Assembly (NCBI GenBank): GCA_009391225.1
Contig: VEXC01000012.1
Location: forward strand, 1-30,366
DNA: 30,366 nt
Source of the DNA: SAR202 cluster bacterium AC-647-N09_OGT_505m
GTDB lineage: Bacteria > Chloroflexota > Dehalococcoidia > UBA2985
Reading direction: 5' to 3'
The position numbers and the translations under genes are program-made. This document shows positions 17,392 to 24,875 of the stretch, piece by piece. Below the pieces are notes generated by a model that made no database searches, had not been told where the DNA came from, and saw only the letters and a program-made list of their open reading frames with translations. The stretch's first letter is position 1; each line of letters opens with the position of its first letter.

Positions 17392-17829
17392 ATGGACGGC
17401 GATTTTCGCGTCAACCTGGAGGAACTTCTCAGGAAGATCGACAATGCGGAGGTCATATCCATCTATTTCCCCCTTCTCAGGAAAACCATCCTCGTTGATA
17501 CTCGTTTCACGATGGAAGATCCTCCCATGGTAAAAGTTGTGCCCATGGCCTCATCAGGTGAGGATCGGCATCGTGCTTTAAGGAGGCTGAGGCCCAGTTT
17601 TCCCAGGCCGAAAACGATTACTGTTCTACCATGGCCAAAGTACGCAGAAAGTTTGGTGCGATTGGGGGTCTGGCAAAGAGTGCTGCAGCTTTTTGTCCAC
17701 TCGGGGCACAAAGAGACGGTTCAGGCGTGCAACCTGGTTCTGGAGGAAGTATATGACCTGGAGCGTGAGGAACTTGCCGCAGTGATTACAGGGGAAAATT
17801 ACCACACAATGTGGGCTAGGGCTCGATAG
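17392..17829 (+). CDS. Unrecognised conserved-looking protein
   Basis: A 145-residue protein that I cannot assign. It begins with an acidic N-terminus (DGDFRVNLEELLRKIDNAEVISIYFPLL), followed by a short beta-rich part (KTILVDTRF, PMVKVVPMA) and an Arg-rich segment (RALRRLRPSFPRPKTI). The C-terminal half is helical with several Trp residues. There is no signal peptide or membrane segment. The frame is open from a GTG at 17380, but the ATG at 17392 has AGGTGG eight bases upstream and is the better start. It stands alone, about 255 bases after etfA and 100 bases before the rpsU promoter. A clear ribosome site and ordinary codon use for this genome argue that it is real. Confidence 0.65.
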   Translation: MDGDFRVNLEELLRKIDNAEVISIYFPLLRKTILVDTRFTMEDPPMVKVVPMASSGEDRHRALRRLRPSFPRPKTITVLPWPKYAESLVRLGVWQRVLQLFVHSGHKETVQACNLVLEEVYDLEREELAAVITGENYHTMWARAR

Positions 17830-17926
17830 GACACTGGCCTTGGGCCCCAGTTTTACTATCCTAGGTGCCCGAGTTTATGGGCGACTGGTAGACTGAGTCC
17901 AAGGTTCCTTTGCCGATGCCTTCACC

Positions 17927-17956
17927 TTGACACTCCCTGTGTAGTGTTTATATAAT
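17927..17956 (+). promoter_or_regulatory. Consensus promoter of rpsU-yqeY
   Basis: A perfect TTGACA (17927-17932) and a perfect TATAAT (17951-17956) are 18 bases apart, the closest match to the housekeeping consensus in the window. Transcription would begin near 17963, giving a leader of about 60 bases. This strength fits a ribosomal protein gene. Confidence 0.8.
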
Positions 17957-18022
17957 TGCTACTCAGACAGATAAGATACCGTTTCTGCATTCCTTAATGT
18001 GCGAGAGAAAAGGGGGGAGAGT

Positions 18023-18235
18023 TTGTCCCAGGTGGTCGTGAGAGAAGGAGAGACCTTTGACAGTCTCTTGAAACGCTTTAACAAGAGGGTGCAGATGGAT
18101 GGAATCCTTTCTGAGGCGCGGCGAAGGTCGCACTTTGAAAAGCCCAGCGTGCAGCGTAAGAGGAAGGCCGCGGCCAAGAGGCGTAAGAGCGCTCGCACTA
18201 CCAGTACCATCGGTAGCCCAAACGCACGGCGATAG
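18023..18235 (+). CDS. rpsU: Small ribosomal subunit protein bS21
   Basis: A 70-residue, strongly basic protein. The core VVVREGETFDSLLKRFNKRV, GILSEARRRSHFEKPSVQRKRKAAAKRR matches bS21, a small-subunit protein near the anti-Shine-Dalgarno end of 16S rRNA that aids start-site selection. The frame is open from a GTG at 17999, but bS21 proteins begin just before the VVVRE strand. The TTG at 18023 follows GGGGGG at 5 bases and gives the expected N-terminus, so it is chosen; GTG at 18032 is the alternative. The C-terminal tail after residue 56 is an extra low-complexity extension. It is followed 18 bases later by yqeY, a common pairing in bacteria. Confidence 0.88.
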   Translation: MSQVVVREGETFDSLLKRFNKRVQMDGILSEARRRSHFEKPSVQRKRKAAAKRRKSARTTSTIGSPNARR

Positions 18236-18253
18236 CCGTATACGGTTCCTATC

Positions 18254-18703
18254 ATGGGGCTAAGAGAGCGTCTTGAGGAGGACCTGAAGAAGGCCATGAG
18301 GGAGCGGGACGTGTCTCGTCGCTCTGTGCTTCGTTTAATACGCTCAGAAGTGCATAATGAGGAGATAGCTCTTCAGAGACATTTGGATGACGATGGGATA
18401 GTCGGGGTGATATCCAGGCAGTTGAGACAACGCCGGGAAAGCATCTACGAGTTCCACAAAGGGCAACGAGAGGACTTGGTTCAGCGAGAGGAAAAAGAGC
18501 TTGTAATCCTTCAGGAGTATCTGCCTCAGCAGTTGACAGCTGAGGAGATTATGGTTCTGGTCCAGGGAGTGATTCGTGAGACTGGATCTAAGGGGCTTGG
18601 GGATAAGGGTAAGGTGATGGGAAGGCTCATGCCACAGGTAAAGGGAAAGGCCGAGGGATTGGCGGTAAACGAGGTTGTGACCAAGCTCCTGGAAGCGCTT
18701 TAG
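18254..18703 (+). CDS. yqeY: GatB/YqeY domain protein
   Basis: A 149-residue cytoplasmic protein of the YqeY family, the helical module shared with the tail of GatB/GatE amidotransferases. Recognisable parts are LRERLEEDLKKAMRERDVSRRSVLRLIRSEV at the N-terminus, then EKELVILQEYLPQQLTAEEI and GDKGKVMGRLMPQVKGKAEG. Length is typical. In GatB this module contacts tRNA; the role of the free protein is not well established. It has no clear ribosome site and starts 18 bases after rpsU, so translation may depend on coupling. A hairpin terminator follows. Confidence 0.9.
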   Translation: MGLRERLEEDLKKAMRERDVSRRSVLRLIRSEVHNEEIALQRHLDDDGIVGVISRQLRQRRESIYEFHKGQREDLVQREEKELVILQEYLPQQLTAEEIMVLVQGVIRETGSKGLGDKGKVMGRLMPQVKGKAEGLAVNEVVTKLLEAL

Positions 18704-18742
18704 AGATTACCAAATTTCCGTTGACTAGATATGGATAAGCTT

Positions 18743-18776
18743 AGCACCTCGGAATGTAGAAGGTGCTTTTCTTTTT
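18743..18776 (+). terminator. Intrinsic terminator between yqeY and purQ
   Basis: AGCACCT (18743-18749) pairs perfectly with AGGTGCT (18761-18767) and is followed by TTTCTTTTT. It ends only 16 bases before the purQ start codon, immediately next to the purQ ribosome site. The 11-base loop and 7-bp stem suggest a weak or leaky terminator, or an attenuator. Confidence 0.7.
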
Positions 18777-18792
18777 GCCCAGGAGGCAGCCC

Positions 18793-19482
18793 ATGAGATT
18801 TGGTATCGTAGTGTTTCCTGGCACCTGGAGCGACGGTGACTGCTATCACGTGGTCAAATCGGTGTTGGGTCAGGATGTCCGGTACGTATGGCACAAGGAC
18901 AGAGATCTGTCCGATTTGGAATGTCTCATTCTCCCAGGTGGCTTTTCGTACGGAGACTATCTTCGAACCGGCGCGATTGCCCGCTTCTCCCCAGTAATGG
19001 AGGAAGTGGAGCGTTTCGCCCAAAGGGGAGGCCTGGTAGTGGGTATCTGCAACGGCTTCCAGATACTGTGCGAAGCAGGGCTGCTGCCGGGGGCGCTGAT
19101 ACAGAATGATCATGTCCAGTTTCGTTGCCAGTGGGTTGACTTACGGGTAGAGAATTCGGGCACGCCGTTTACTTCTGAGTGCTGGCAAGGACAGGTACTC
19201 AGGGTTCCCATCTCTCATGGGGAGGGTAACTACTACGCCGACGCGGATACCCTCGCTTCTCTCAACTCAAGGGGACAGATTGTGTTTCGGTACTGCAATC
19301 CCCAGGGAGACATAACCCAGGAGGCCAATCCCAATGGCTCATTGGAGAACGTGGCTGGGATTGTTAATGACCGGGGCAACGTGCTGGGGATGATGCCGCA
19401 CCCGGAGCGGTGCTGCGAGGCGGTTCTAGGTGGAACAGACGGACGCCTCATCTTCGAGTCTATGCTTAGGGTTGTGGTGTGA
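18793..19482 (+). CDS. purQ: Phosphoribosylformylglycinamidine synthase subunit PurQ
   Basis: The glutaminase subunit of FGAM synthase, the fourth step of de novo purine synthesis; it releases ammonia from glutamine for PurL. The 229 residues form a class I glutamine amidotransferase with nucleophile Cys86 in [11 protein letters not shown] and the His203/Glu205 pair in [27 protein letters not shown] is the usual PurQ start. The frame is open ten codons upstream from 18763, inside the terminator, but the ATG at 18793 with AGGAGG at good spacing is clearly the start. purL follows after an unusually long 608-base space. Confidence 0.95.
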   Translation: MRFGIVVFPGTWSDGDCYHVVKSVLGQDVRYVWHKDRDLSDLECLILPGGFSYGDYLRTGAIARFSPVMEEVERFAQRGGLVVGICNGFQILCEAGLLPGALIQNDHVQFRCQWVDLRVENSGTPFTSECWQGQVLRVPISHGEGNYYADADTLASLNSRGQIVFRYCNPQGDITQEANPNGSLENVAGIVNDRGNVLGMMPHPERCCEAVLGGTDGRLIFESMLRVVV

Positions 19483-20090
19483 TGTCCAATGAACCGATTC
19501 TCTCTGGAAATCTGCTTCTGACTGGTGTCTCTGCTGTTGGCAGATTTACTCCACTCAAGAATTGTGGAACAAACTGATAGTGTGGAAGATTCTGGGGTTT
19601 TGCAGCCAGTCCTTATCGGAGGGCGACCACGGGAAGATGTGGTCATCAGGTACCCTTTCCTGTGATGGTGGCGCGCTCGCCCACATAGATATTCGCCCGC
19701 AGTATAATATGAGCAGATACGGAGTAGATGTCGTCATCTTCGAGGGTCTGTTTGATTCTCAGCTACAGTTTGACAGCGAGATTGACGTTGTTCTGGTTAA
19801 TGAGATAGGCTCTCATAGAGCCTTGGCCTTCGAAATGCGTGTCTGCGATGGATTTCCGGTTTGAATCCCCCCACAAAGTGGTCGCGGCCATTAGTGTATG
19901 TGGAAATAACTATGGGTAACAGGTGAAGAATCGCTTCGATGCGGGACTCTGGGAGGTTACTGATGAGAATCGTGACCAACCGTTGTATTGAGTGTTAGAC
20001 TGAATCTCGGTGACGTGAATCTCCAAGAATCTACGAAGAGTTGCTGCCAGAAGCTAATCCACACTTATTACTGGAACCTCAGGTGTTAAT
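19483..20090 (+). other. purQ-purL intergenic region without a supported gene
   Basis: Genes purQ and purL often adjoin; here 608 bases lie between. A 100-codon frame (19562-19864) lacks a ribosome site; part of its translation (about 19709-19840) contains DSEIDVVLV, which faintly recalls a nucleotidyltransferase motif, but this is too weak to annotate. No purS-like protein could be read in any frame. Confidence 0.5.
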
Positions 20091-22298
20091 ATGCCTGTAT
20101 CTAAAGAGACCCTAGACGAAATAGCTCTCTCACAGGCGGAGTACGAGGCCATCATTAAGCGCCTGGAAAGGGAACCCAACTCTCTGGAGTTAGGAATGTT
20201 CGGCGCGCTGTGGAGTGAGCACTGTGGCTACAAGCACTCCAAGCTCCTCCTGAGAAAACTTCCGTCTCACAGCCCTCGTATGCTGGTTATGCCTGGAGCG
20301 GAGAATGCTGGTGTCGTCGACATCGGGGACGGATTGGCTGTGGTCATGAAGATAGAATCCCACAACCATCCCTCGGCTGTCGAGCCTTTCCAGGGTGCGG
20401 CCACTGGAGTAGGAGGGATTGTGCGGGACATTTTCGCCATGGGAGCCAGGCCCATAGCGCTCCTCAATTCCCTTAGGTTCGGCCCTCTGGATGAGGGCCA
20501 CAATCGTTATCTCTTCGGCGGCGTGATTGAGGGTATTTCCTGGTATGGCAACTGTATCGGTGTCCCAGACGTCGGGGGTGAGGTGTCTTTTTCCCCATCA
20601 TATTCTGGGAACCCTCTGATTAACGCCATGTGCGTTGGCCTGGTGGAAGGGGAACACTTGGTTCGAGCCAGTGCTTCCGGATTGGGGAACCGGTTGATTC
20701 TGGTGGGAGCGGATACGGGACGGGACGGCATACACGGTGCATCGGGATTGGCCTCCCGGACCTTTGAGGAGGAAAGAGAGATGCGACCCACAGTTCAGGT
20801 GGGCAATCCTTTTCTGGAGAAGGTGTTGATAGAGGCGTGTCTGGAGGTGGTGAACACCGGGCATATCCTTGCTATGCAAGACCTGGGTGCCGCGGGGCTT
20901 ACGAGCACCGTTGTGGAATCTGTTGCAAAGGGTGGGTCGGGAGCCAGGATAGACGTCGCGCTGGTGCCACGTCGTGAAGAAGGCATGACGCCCTACGAGG
21001 TGATGCTCTCCGAGTCCCAAGAGAGGATGTTGGTGGTGGTGAGCGGGGAGCATGAGGAAATCGTGCGGCGTGTGTTCGACAAATGGGACCTGGAGAGCAC
21101 TGTTATCGGCGCAGTCACCGAGGATGGTTTGATAAACGTCTATGACGGTGAAAACCTAGTGGCTTCCCTTCCAGTGGAAGTGCTCACAGACCCTCCTCTG
21201 TATCGCCTCCAAGGGGTGTCGCCGAGCTACCTGAAAGAGACACGCATCTTTGACCTGGATGGCCTGCCAATTCCGACCGAGAGACCAGAGTCTATATTGC
21301 TTCGCCTGCTCTCTTTTCCTGACATCGCTAGCAAGGAATGGATTTTTCGCCAGTACGACCACCAAGTGCAGACCAACACTTTGCAAGAACCCGGAGGAGA
21401 CGCCGCGGTGCTGAGGGTGAAGGGCACTGGCAAGGCCATAGCCATGAGTACCGACGGAAATGCTCGCTACTGCTATCTGGACCCATTTGTCGGTGGTGCC
21501 ATTGCGGTGGTGGAGGCCTGTCGCAACCTGGCCTGCGTCGGCGCCAATCCTCTTGCCGTCACAGACTGCCTCAACTTCGGTAACCCGGAGCGTTCGGAGG
21601 TGTATTACCAGCTGGAGCAGTGTGTCAATGGAATGGCCCAGGCCTGTGAGGCACTTGGGGTGCCGGTGATAAGTGGCAATGTGAGTCTGTACAACGAGAC
21701 CAGGGGAATGGCAATATGGCCCACGCCTGTGGTCGGGTCTCTTGGTTTGCTGGAGGACATAGAAAGGCTGTGCACCATGGCCTTCAAGGATGAGGGTGAC
21801 ATAGTGCTTCTCGTTGGCGACGTCGGATTACGTGGCGAGGCCCAGGCACTCTCGGGAAGCGTATATCTGGAAATAGTTCACCGGAAGGTGGCTGGAGTTC
21901 CATCCATTGACCTTGATTTGGAGACCAGGGTGCAACGCTTCTGCCGCAAAGCAATCGAAGAGGGGCTGCTCCGCTCGGCCCACGATTGTGCGGATGGCGG
22001 GTTGGCGGTGTCGATTTCGGAGTCGTGTATTGCCGGGGGCATTGGCTTCAAGGGCACCGTTCTCGTGGAGGGACGTTGGGACGCGGCACTCTTTGGAGAG
22101 CGGCAGTCTCGTATTGTGGTGTCCCTGGCTGCCAAGGACATGCTCAGGCTTGAGGATTTGGCCTACGAGCAGGATGTGCCCTGGGTGCAACTGGGTTACG
22201 TTGGAGGCATGGGGTTCTCCCTGCCAGACTTGATGGACGTGGCACTGGATAAGCTGGAAACCGCGTGGCGAGGAGGATTGGAGAAGGCCTTGGGGTAG
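20091..22298 (+). CDS. purL: Phosphoribosylformylglycinamidine synthase subunit PurL
   Basis: The 735-residue ATP-dependent subunit of FGAM synthase, which converts FGAR and ammonia to FGAM. It is the small PurL form, which in known systems works as a complex with PurQ and PurS. The early SALWSEHCGYKHSK segment, ESHNHPSAVEPFQGAATGVGGIVRD (about 88-112), the central QDLGAAGLTS and CLNFGNPE, and the late AHDCADGGLAVSISE are all hallmark PurL motifs. The AIRS-like N- and C-terminal halves are both complete. AGGTG five bases before the ATG supports the start. It is followed by the tRNA-Pro promoter. No purS is seen in this window. Confidence 0.96.
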   Translation: MPVSKETLDEIALSQAEYEAIIKRLEREPNSLELGMFGALWSEHCGYKHSKLLLRKLPSHSPRMLVMPGAENAGVVDIGDGLAVVMKIESHNHPSAVEPFQGAATGVGGIVRDIFAMGARPIALLNSLRFGPLDEGHNRYLFGGVIEGISWYGNCIGVPDVGGEVSFSPSYSGNPLINAMCVGLVEGEHLVRASASGLGNRLILVGADTGRDGIHGASGLASRTFEEEREMRPTVQVGNPFLEKVLIEACLEVVNTGHILAMQDLGAAGLTSTVVESVAKGGSGARIDVALVPRREEGMTPYEVMLSESQERMLVVVSGEHEEIVRRVFDKWDLESTVIGAVTEDGLINVYDGENLVASLPVEVLTDPPLYRLQGVSPSYLKETRIFDLDGLPIPTERPESILLRLLSFPDIASKEWIFRQYDHQVQTNTLQEPGGDAAVLRVKGTGKAIAMSTDGNARYCYLDPFVGGAIAVVEACRNLACVGANPLAVTDCLNFGNPERSEVYYQLEQCVNGMAQACEALGVPVISGNVSLYNETRGMAIWPTPVVGSLGLLEDIERLCTMAFKDEGDIVLLVGDVGLRGEAQALSGSVYLEIVHRKVAGVPSIDLDLETRVQRFCRKAIEEGLLRSAHDCADGGLAVSISESCIAGGIGFKGTVLVEGRWDAALFGERQSRIVVSLAAKDMLRLEDLAYEQDVPWVQLGYVGGMGFSLPDLMDVALDKLETAWRGGLEKALG

Positions 22299-22311
22299 CC
22301 TAGCATGTAGC

Positions 22312-22340
22312 TTGAATGGCAGGGTATCGTATGCTATTCT
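22312..22340 (+). promoter_or_regulatory. Promoter of tRNA-Pro
   Basis: TTGAAT (22312-22317) and TATTCT (22335-22340) are 17 bases apart, with an extended TGC in front of the -10. Transcription would begin near 22347, a few bases before the mature tRNA end. Confidence 0.7.
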
Positions 22341-22349
22341 ACGAACGGC

Positions 22350-22426
22350 CGGGGTGTGGCGCAGTCCGGAAGCGCACTTGCATGGGGTGCAAGGGGCCGT
22401 TGGTTCGAATCCAATCACCCCGACCA
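22350..22426 (+). tRNA. tRNA-Pro (anticodon GGG)
   Basis: All four arms can be drawn. The acceptor CGGGGTG pairs with CACCCCG, and C1:G72 is typical of bacterial tRNA-Pro. The D arm is GCGC/GCGC, the anticodon stem CTTGC/GCAAG holds loop ATGGGGT with anticodon GGG, and the T arm carries TTCGAAT. Discriminator A and an encoded CCA follow. Its 3' end directly adjoins a tyrosine integrase gene, making it the likely attachment site of the downstream element. Confidence 0.95.
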
Positions 22427-22442
22427 TAATTCTAGGCACAAA

Positions 22443-22475
22443 ATAAGCCCTCTGGCATAACGTCAGAGGGCTTAT
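22443..22475. terminator. Bidirectional terminator between tRNA-Pro and integrase
   Basis: ATAAGCCCTCTG (22443-22454) pairs perfectly with CAGAGGGCTTAT (22464-22475), a 12-bp stem with a 9-base loop. GTTTT follows on the plus strand and an ATTTT follows on the minus strand, so it can serve both the tRNA and the converging integrase operon. Confidence 0.75.
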
Positions 22476-22485
22476 GTTTTCCGAT

Positions 22486-22508
22486 GGACACTGATTCGGA
22501 CACTAATG
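22486..22508. repeat. Tandem 12-bp repeat GGACACTRATT
   Basis: GGACACTGATTC is followed directly by GGACACTAATG, just past the integrase stop codon and 60 bases from the tRNA. Short direct repeats beside an attachment site can be arm-type integrase sites; this is an inference from position. Confidence 0.3.
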
Positions 22509-22513
22509 TGGTG

Positions 22514-23689
22514 TTAGTCGGGCTTTTTTGCAGTCCTTTCCATAGGTAAATCCAATGGTAAATCGAACTTGTCAGATGCTTCCTTTTGTATAGTAGTGGA
22601 GACATGGCTATATGTGTTGAGTGTAGTCTCTATATCCTTATGCCCTAACCTCTCCTGTACTATCTTGGCGTGTACTCCTTGTTCTAACATTAGTGTTGCA
22701 TGAGTGTGGCGAGATTCATGGAAGTGATATTGCAGATCGGGATAACCTGCACGCTCTGCAATTACTTTGAAACCATTGCTTACGGCTCTAGGTAATAGGG
22801 GTTTTCCATTCTGGCGTATAAATACATTTGTGTCGGCATCCACCTTATAACCAAACAACAATGCGTATACTTCTTGCTGCTGCCTAAGTTCTCTAAGTAA
22901 CAACGATGAAGCAGGGGGCAAGGTTACAAGCCTGATACCCTCATCTGTTTTGGGCCTTTTGATTGTTGTCTTACTCCTACGCCTATCTATGCTCTTGTTC
23001 ACACTGATAGTACCTAGGTCTACATCAACATCTCTCCATGTAATGGCCAGGAGTTCATTCCTTCTTAATCCTGTATGCAAAGCAGTATGGATTATGGCGT
23101 AGTAGTCACCATTAAACTCTGTCTTAGCAGTATTCAATATGGTGGCTGTTTCTTGCTTAGAAAACGCTCTGGCTATCTTTTTCTTTGCTTTAGGCTTTGT
23201 TACAAATGCCAATGGATTGTCGTTCCTCCATTTACGTTTCATAGCATAGATAAGGAATGTCGCTAGACGAGCATGGCAATGCTCAATTATTGATTCAGAA
23301 ATTAGTTTGCCGTTCTCTTTACGATGCTTCCTCATTTTCTCCCATCCATCATTGATGTCTTCTGGAGAAATCTTATTGAGTCTGTACTTGCCCAATATTG
23401 GTATCAGGTAGTTATTGACCATGATGGCATAGCCTTCATATGTGCTCTCTTGAAGCTTTGGCCTTATCATCTCTAGCCATTCCCTCAGGTGAACATTCAT
23501 ATGCGTAGATGCTTTAACTAGCGCAATGCCTTCTTCTTTCTTGCTTAGTAATTTTTTAAGTTCGACCTTGGCTTCGGCATGGGTTTTCAAATATATTCCG
23601 ACCTGTTTGCCAGTTTTGGCTGTTACCCTAGCGTACCAACGCTTCTTGGCTTTGCTCCAAGATATCGAGCCGTCATGTCCTTTAGCCAT
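22514..23689 (-). CDS. int: Tyrosine recombinase / phage-type integrase
   Basis: A 391-residue site-specific recombinase. The N-terminal arm-binding domain (about 5-55, with ISWSKAKKRWYARVTA) is followed by a SAM-like core-binding domain (about 63-160) and the catalytic domain. Catalytic residues are Arg209 (TGLRRNELL), probable Lys247, His324 and Arg327 (HESRH), His350 (LGHKD) and Tyr360 (TLNTYSHV), so it looks intact. It should integrate and excise the element at tRNA-Pro, whose 3' end is 88 bases away. It overlaps the upstream gene by 8 bases, so the two are translationally coupled. A GGGGTG lies four bases before the ATG. Codons and base composition are richer in A+T than the purine genes next to it, consistent with transfer. 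Confidence 0.95.
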   Translation of the reverse strand: MAKGHDGSISWSKAKKRWYARVTAKTGKQVGIYLKTHAEAKVELKKLLSKKEEGIALVKASTHMNVHLREWLEMIRPKLQESTYEGYAIMVNNYLIPILGKYRLNKISPEDINDGWEKMRKHRKENGKLISESIIEHCHARLATFLIYAMKRKWRNDNPLAFVTKPKAKKKIARAFSKQETATILNTAKTEFNGDYYAIIHTALHTGLRRNELLAITWRDVDVDLGTISVNKSIDRRRSKTTIKRPKTDEGIRLVTLPPASSLLLRELRQQQEVYALLFGYKVDADTNVFIRQNGKPLLPRAVSNGFKVIAERAGYPDLQYHFHESRHTHATLMLEQGVHAKIVQERLGHKDIETTLNTYSHVSTTIQKEASDKFDLPLDLPMERTAKKPD

Positions 23690-24563
23690 TCTGCACCCCG
23701 CTAAATATGTGTCCTGATTTAAGTTCGTCGTCCAACAAAGCTACAAATCTCCTGTGCGCGGTCTTTCTCCTCTTGATATATGTAAGGGACTGGTAGAACG
23801 CTTCCAGGTTCTCCTCACCTTCCCAAATGGAGTACCTCATCATTCCATCTCCCGCGATAACCAGGTGACGATCAGAATCTATTTCACCTCTTACCCTGAG
23901 GTCACAGGCAAGCTCTATAACAAATGGCGGTGCCAGATGGGTAACAGCCGGAGGTGCTGGTGGATATACCGTCCTGTAATGCATTTGGTAATGCATGAAC
24001 AGGAACCTTCGGAATCTCCGAAAGTTGACGAGGCGATTTTCGGTCCCATATATCTGCGCCCTGATTCTATCCGGGGATATTGCATCATATTCCTTCAGTA
24101 GCGTTAATGCCTCGGTGGGATCCATACCTATAGACCTCATATGCTTGAAAGTCCACATATGCTCGGGCGCCATTTCCTCTGCTTGCTCCATGATCTTGAA
24201 TCTGGTTTTACTGAAGCTGTCGTCGCTATCTAACCCGGCTTCTTCCCTCGATTTATCAAGGAGTTCAAATATTTCCCCAAGGTCCTCCTGACGGTCTTGC
24301 TCACTGGCATCTCCGATAGCGTCAAGGTCTTCATTAAGCCTGTGGGTTAAGAAGAGGAGATCCCCTGCTTTCCATCGCTGGTGAATCTTCTTGACAGTCC
24401 CAGGGTGTAGATTGCCTATTCTATTCTTGCTGTCGGGCGAATGGCATGACCACGGAGACCCACCACCTTCAAAGCGCTTAACACATTTCTCAACTAGGTC
24501 TGCGTCGACCCTAATGTTCAAATCTAGGAGCATGCGCCTTCTTCTCTCGATTATCCTTGGCAT
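23682..24563 (-). CDS. Unrecognised protein coupled to integrase (candidate element regulator)
   Basis: A 293-residue protein with no recognised family. The N-terminus is highly basic (MPRIIERRRRMLLDLNIRV), and residues about 55-70 (PGTVKKIHQRWKAGD) could form a helix-turn-helix. The middle is acidic and helical (DLGEIFELLDKSREEAGLDSDDSF), and the C-terminal part contains an Arg/Phe/Tyr-rich stretch (FRRFRRFLFMHYQMHYR), a Pro-rich turn and an alpha/beta segment. The frame is open from 24758, but that start lies upstream of the proposed promoter; 24563 (weak GGGGA) is chosen and 24533 (AAGAAGG) is an alternative. It ends inside the integrase start and is divergent from xis. By position it matches the repressor slot of satellite islands, but the sequence alone does not show this. 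Confidence 0.7.
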   Translation of the reverse strand: MPRIIERRRRMLLDLNIRVDADLVEKCVKRFEGGGSPWSCHSPDSKNRIGNLHPGTVKKIHQRWKAGDLLFLTHRLNEDLDAIGDASEQDRQEDLGEIFELLDKSREEAGLDSDDSFSKTRFKIMEQAEEMAPEHMWTFKHMRSIGMDPTEALTLLKEYDAISPDRIRAQIYGTENRLVNFRRFRRFLFMHYQMHYRTVYPPAPPAVTHLAPPFVIELACDLRVRGEIDSDRHLVIAGDGMMRYSIWEGEENLEAFYQSLTYIKRRKTAHRRFVALLDDELKSGHIFSGVQNG

Positions 24564-24608
24564 TTTACTTTTTCCCCAATTGATGTGTTTTGGTGGCGGA
24601 ATGGGTCG

Positions 24609-24636
24609 TTGGATAGCTGTAATCTTATGGTAAAAT
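24609..24636 (+). promoter_or_regulatory. Candidate promoter of the xis-primase operon
   Basis: TTGGAT (24609-24614) and TAAAAT (24631-24636) with a 16-base spacer, about 50 bases before the xis start codon. The -10 overlaps the -10 of the opposite promoter. Confidence 0.45.
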
Positions 24637-24663
24637 AATAGCATAGTGTATGTGTAGATACAA
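24635..24663 (-). promoter_or_regulatory. Candidate promoter of the regulator-integrase operon
   Basis: On the minus strand TTGTAT (24663-24658) and TATTAT (24640-24635) are 17 bases apart. Transcription would begin near 24628, about 65 bases before the chosen start of the coupled unknown gene, which supports that shorter start. Confidence 0.5.
24647..24662. repeat. Operator-like dyad TGTAT-N6-ATACA
   Basis: A perfect 5-6-5 inverted repeat in the divergent space, covering the -35 region and spacer of the minus-strand promoter. Position and symmetry suit a repressor or excisionase site. Confidence 0.35.
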
Positions 24664-24686
24664 TAGGGAACAGATAGGAGGATGGA

Positions 24687-24875
24687 ATGGTTGGTGGGAA
24701 AAGAGGATTTTCTATGTCCGAGGCTTGTGATTATGTGGGCGGTGTCAGCAGACAGCAAATGTACAGACTTATGCGTGAAGGCGAACTCCGCTCCTACTTA
24801 ATTGGTAATAGAAGGTATTTCTTGAAAGAGGAATTGGATTCCTTTTTGGAGCGCCAAATGGAGAAGGCTGAGTGA
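24687..24875 (+). CDS. Excisionase/AlpA-like helix-turn-helix protein
   Basis: A 62-residue protein of the excisionase-family HTH type. The segment SMSEACDYVGGVSRQQMYRLMREGELRSYLIGNRRYFLKEELDSFLERQ follows the family's pattern: a first helix, recognition helix, then a wing (GNRRYF) and an acidic final helix. Such proteins bend DNA for excision or activate the element's promoter, as AlpA does in satellites. AGGAGG five bases before the ATG gives a clear start. Its stop overlaps the GTG start of the primase gene in a GTGA, so they are coupled. It is divergent from the integrase operon. Confidence 0.88.
   Translation: MVGGKRGFSMSEACDYVGGVSRQQMYRLMREGELRSYLIGNRRYFLKEELDSFLERQMEKAE

Noticed and set aside
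19562..19864. 100-codon frame between purQ and purL, considered as PurS or a nucleotidyltransferase fragment
   Set aside because: The translation lacks PurS features; the DSEIDVVLV resemblance is short and lacks the preceding GS motif in the right place.
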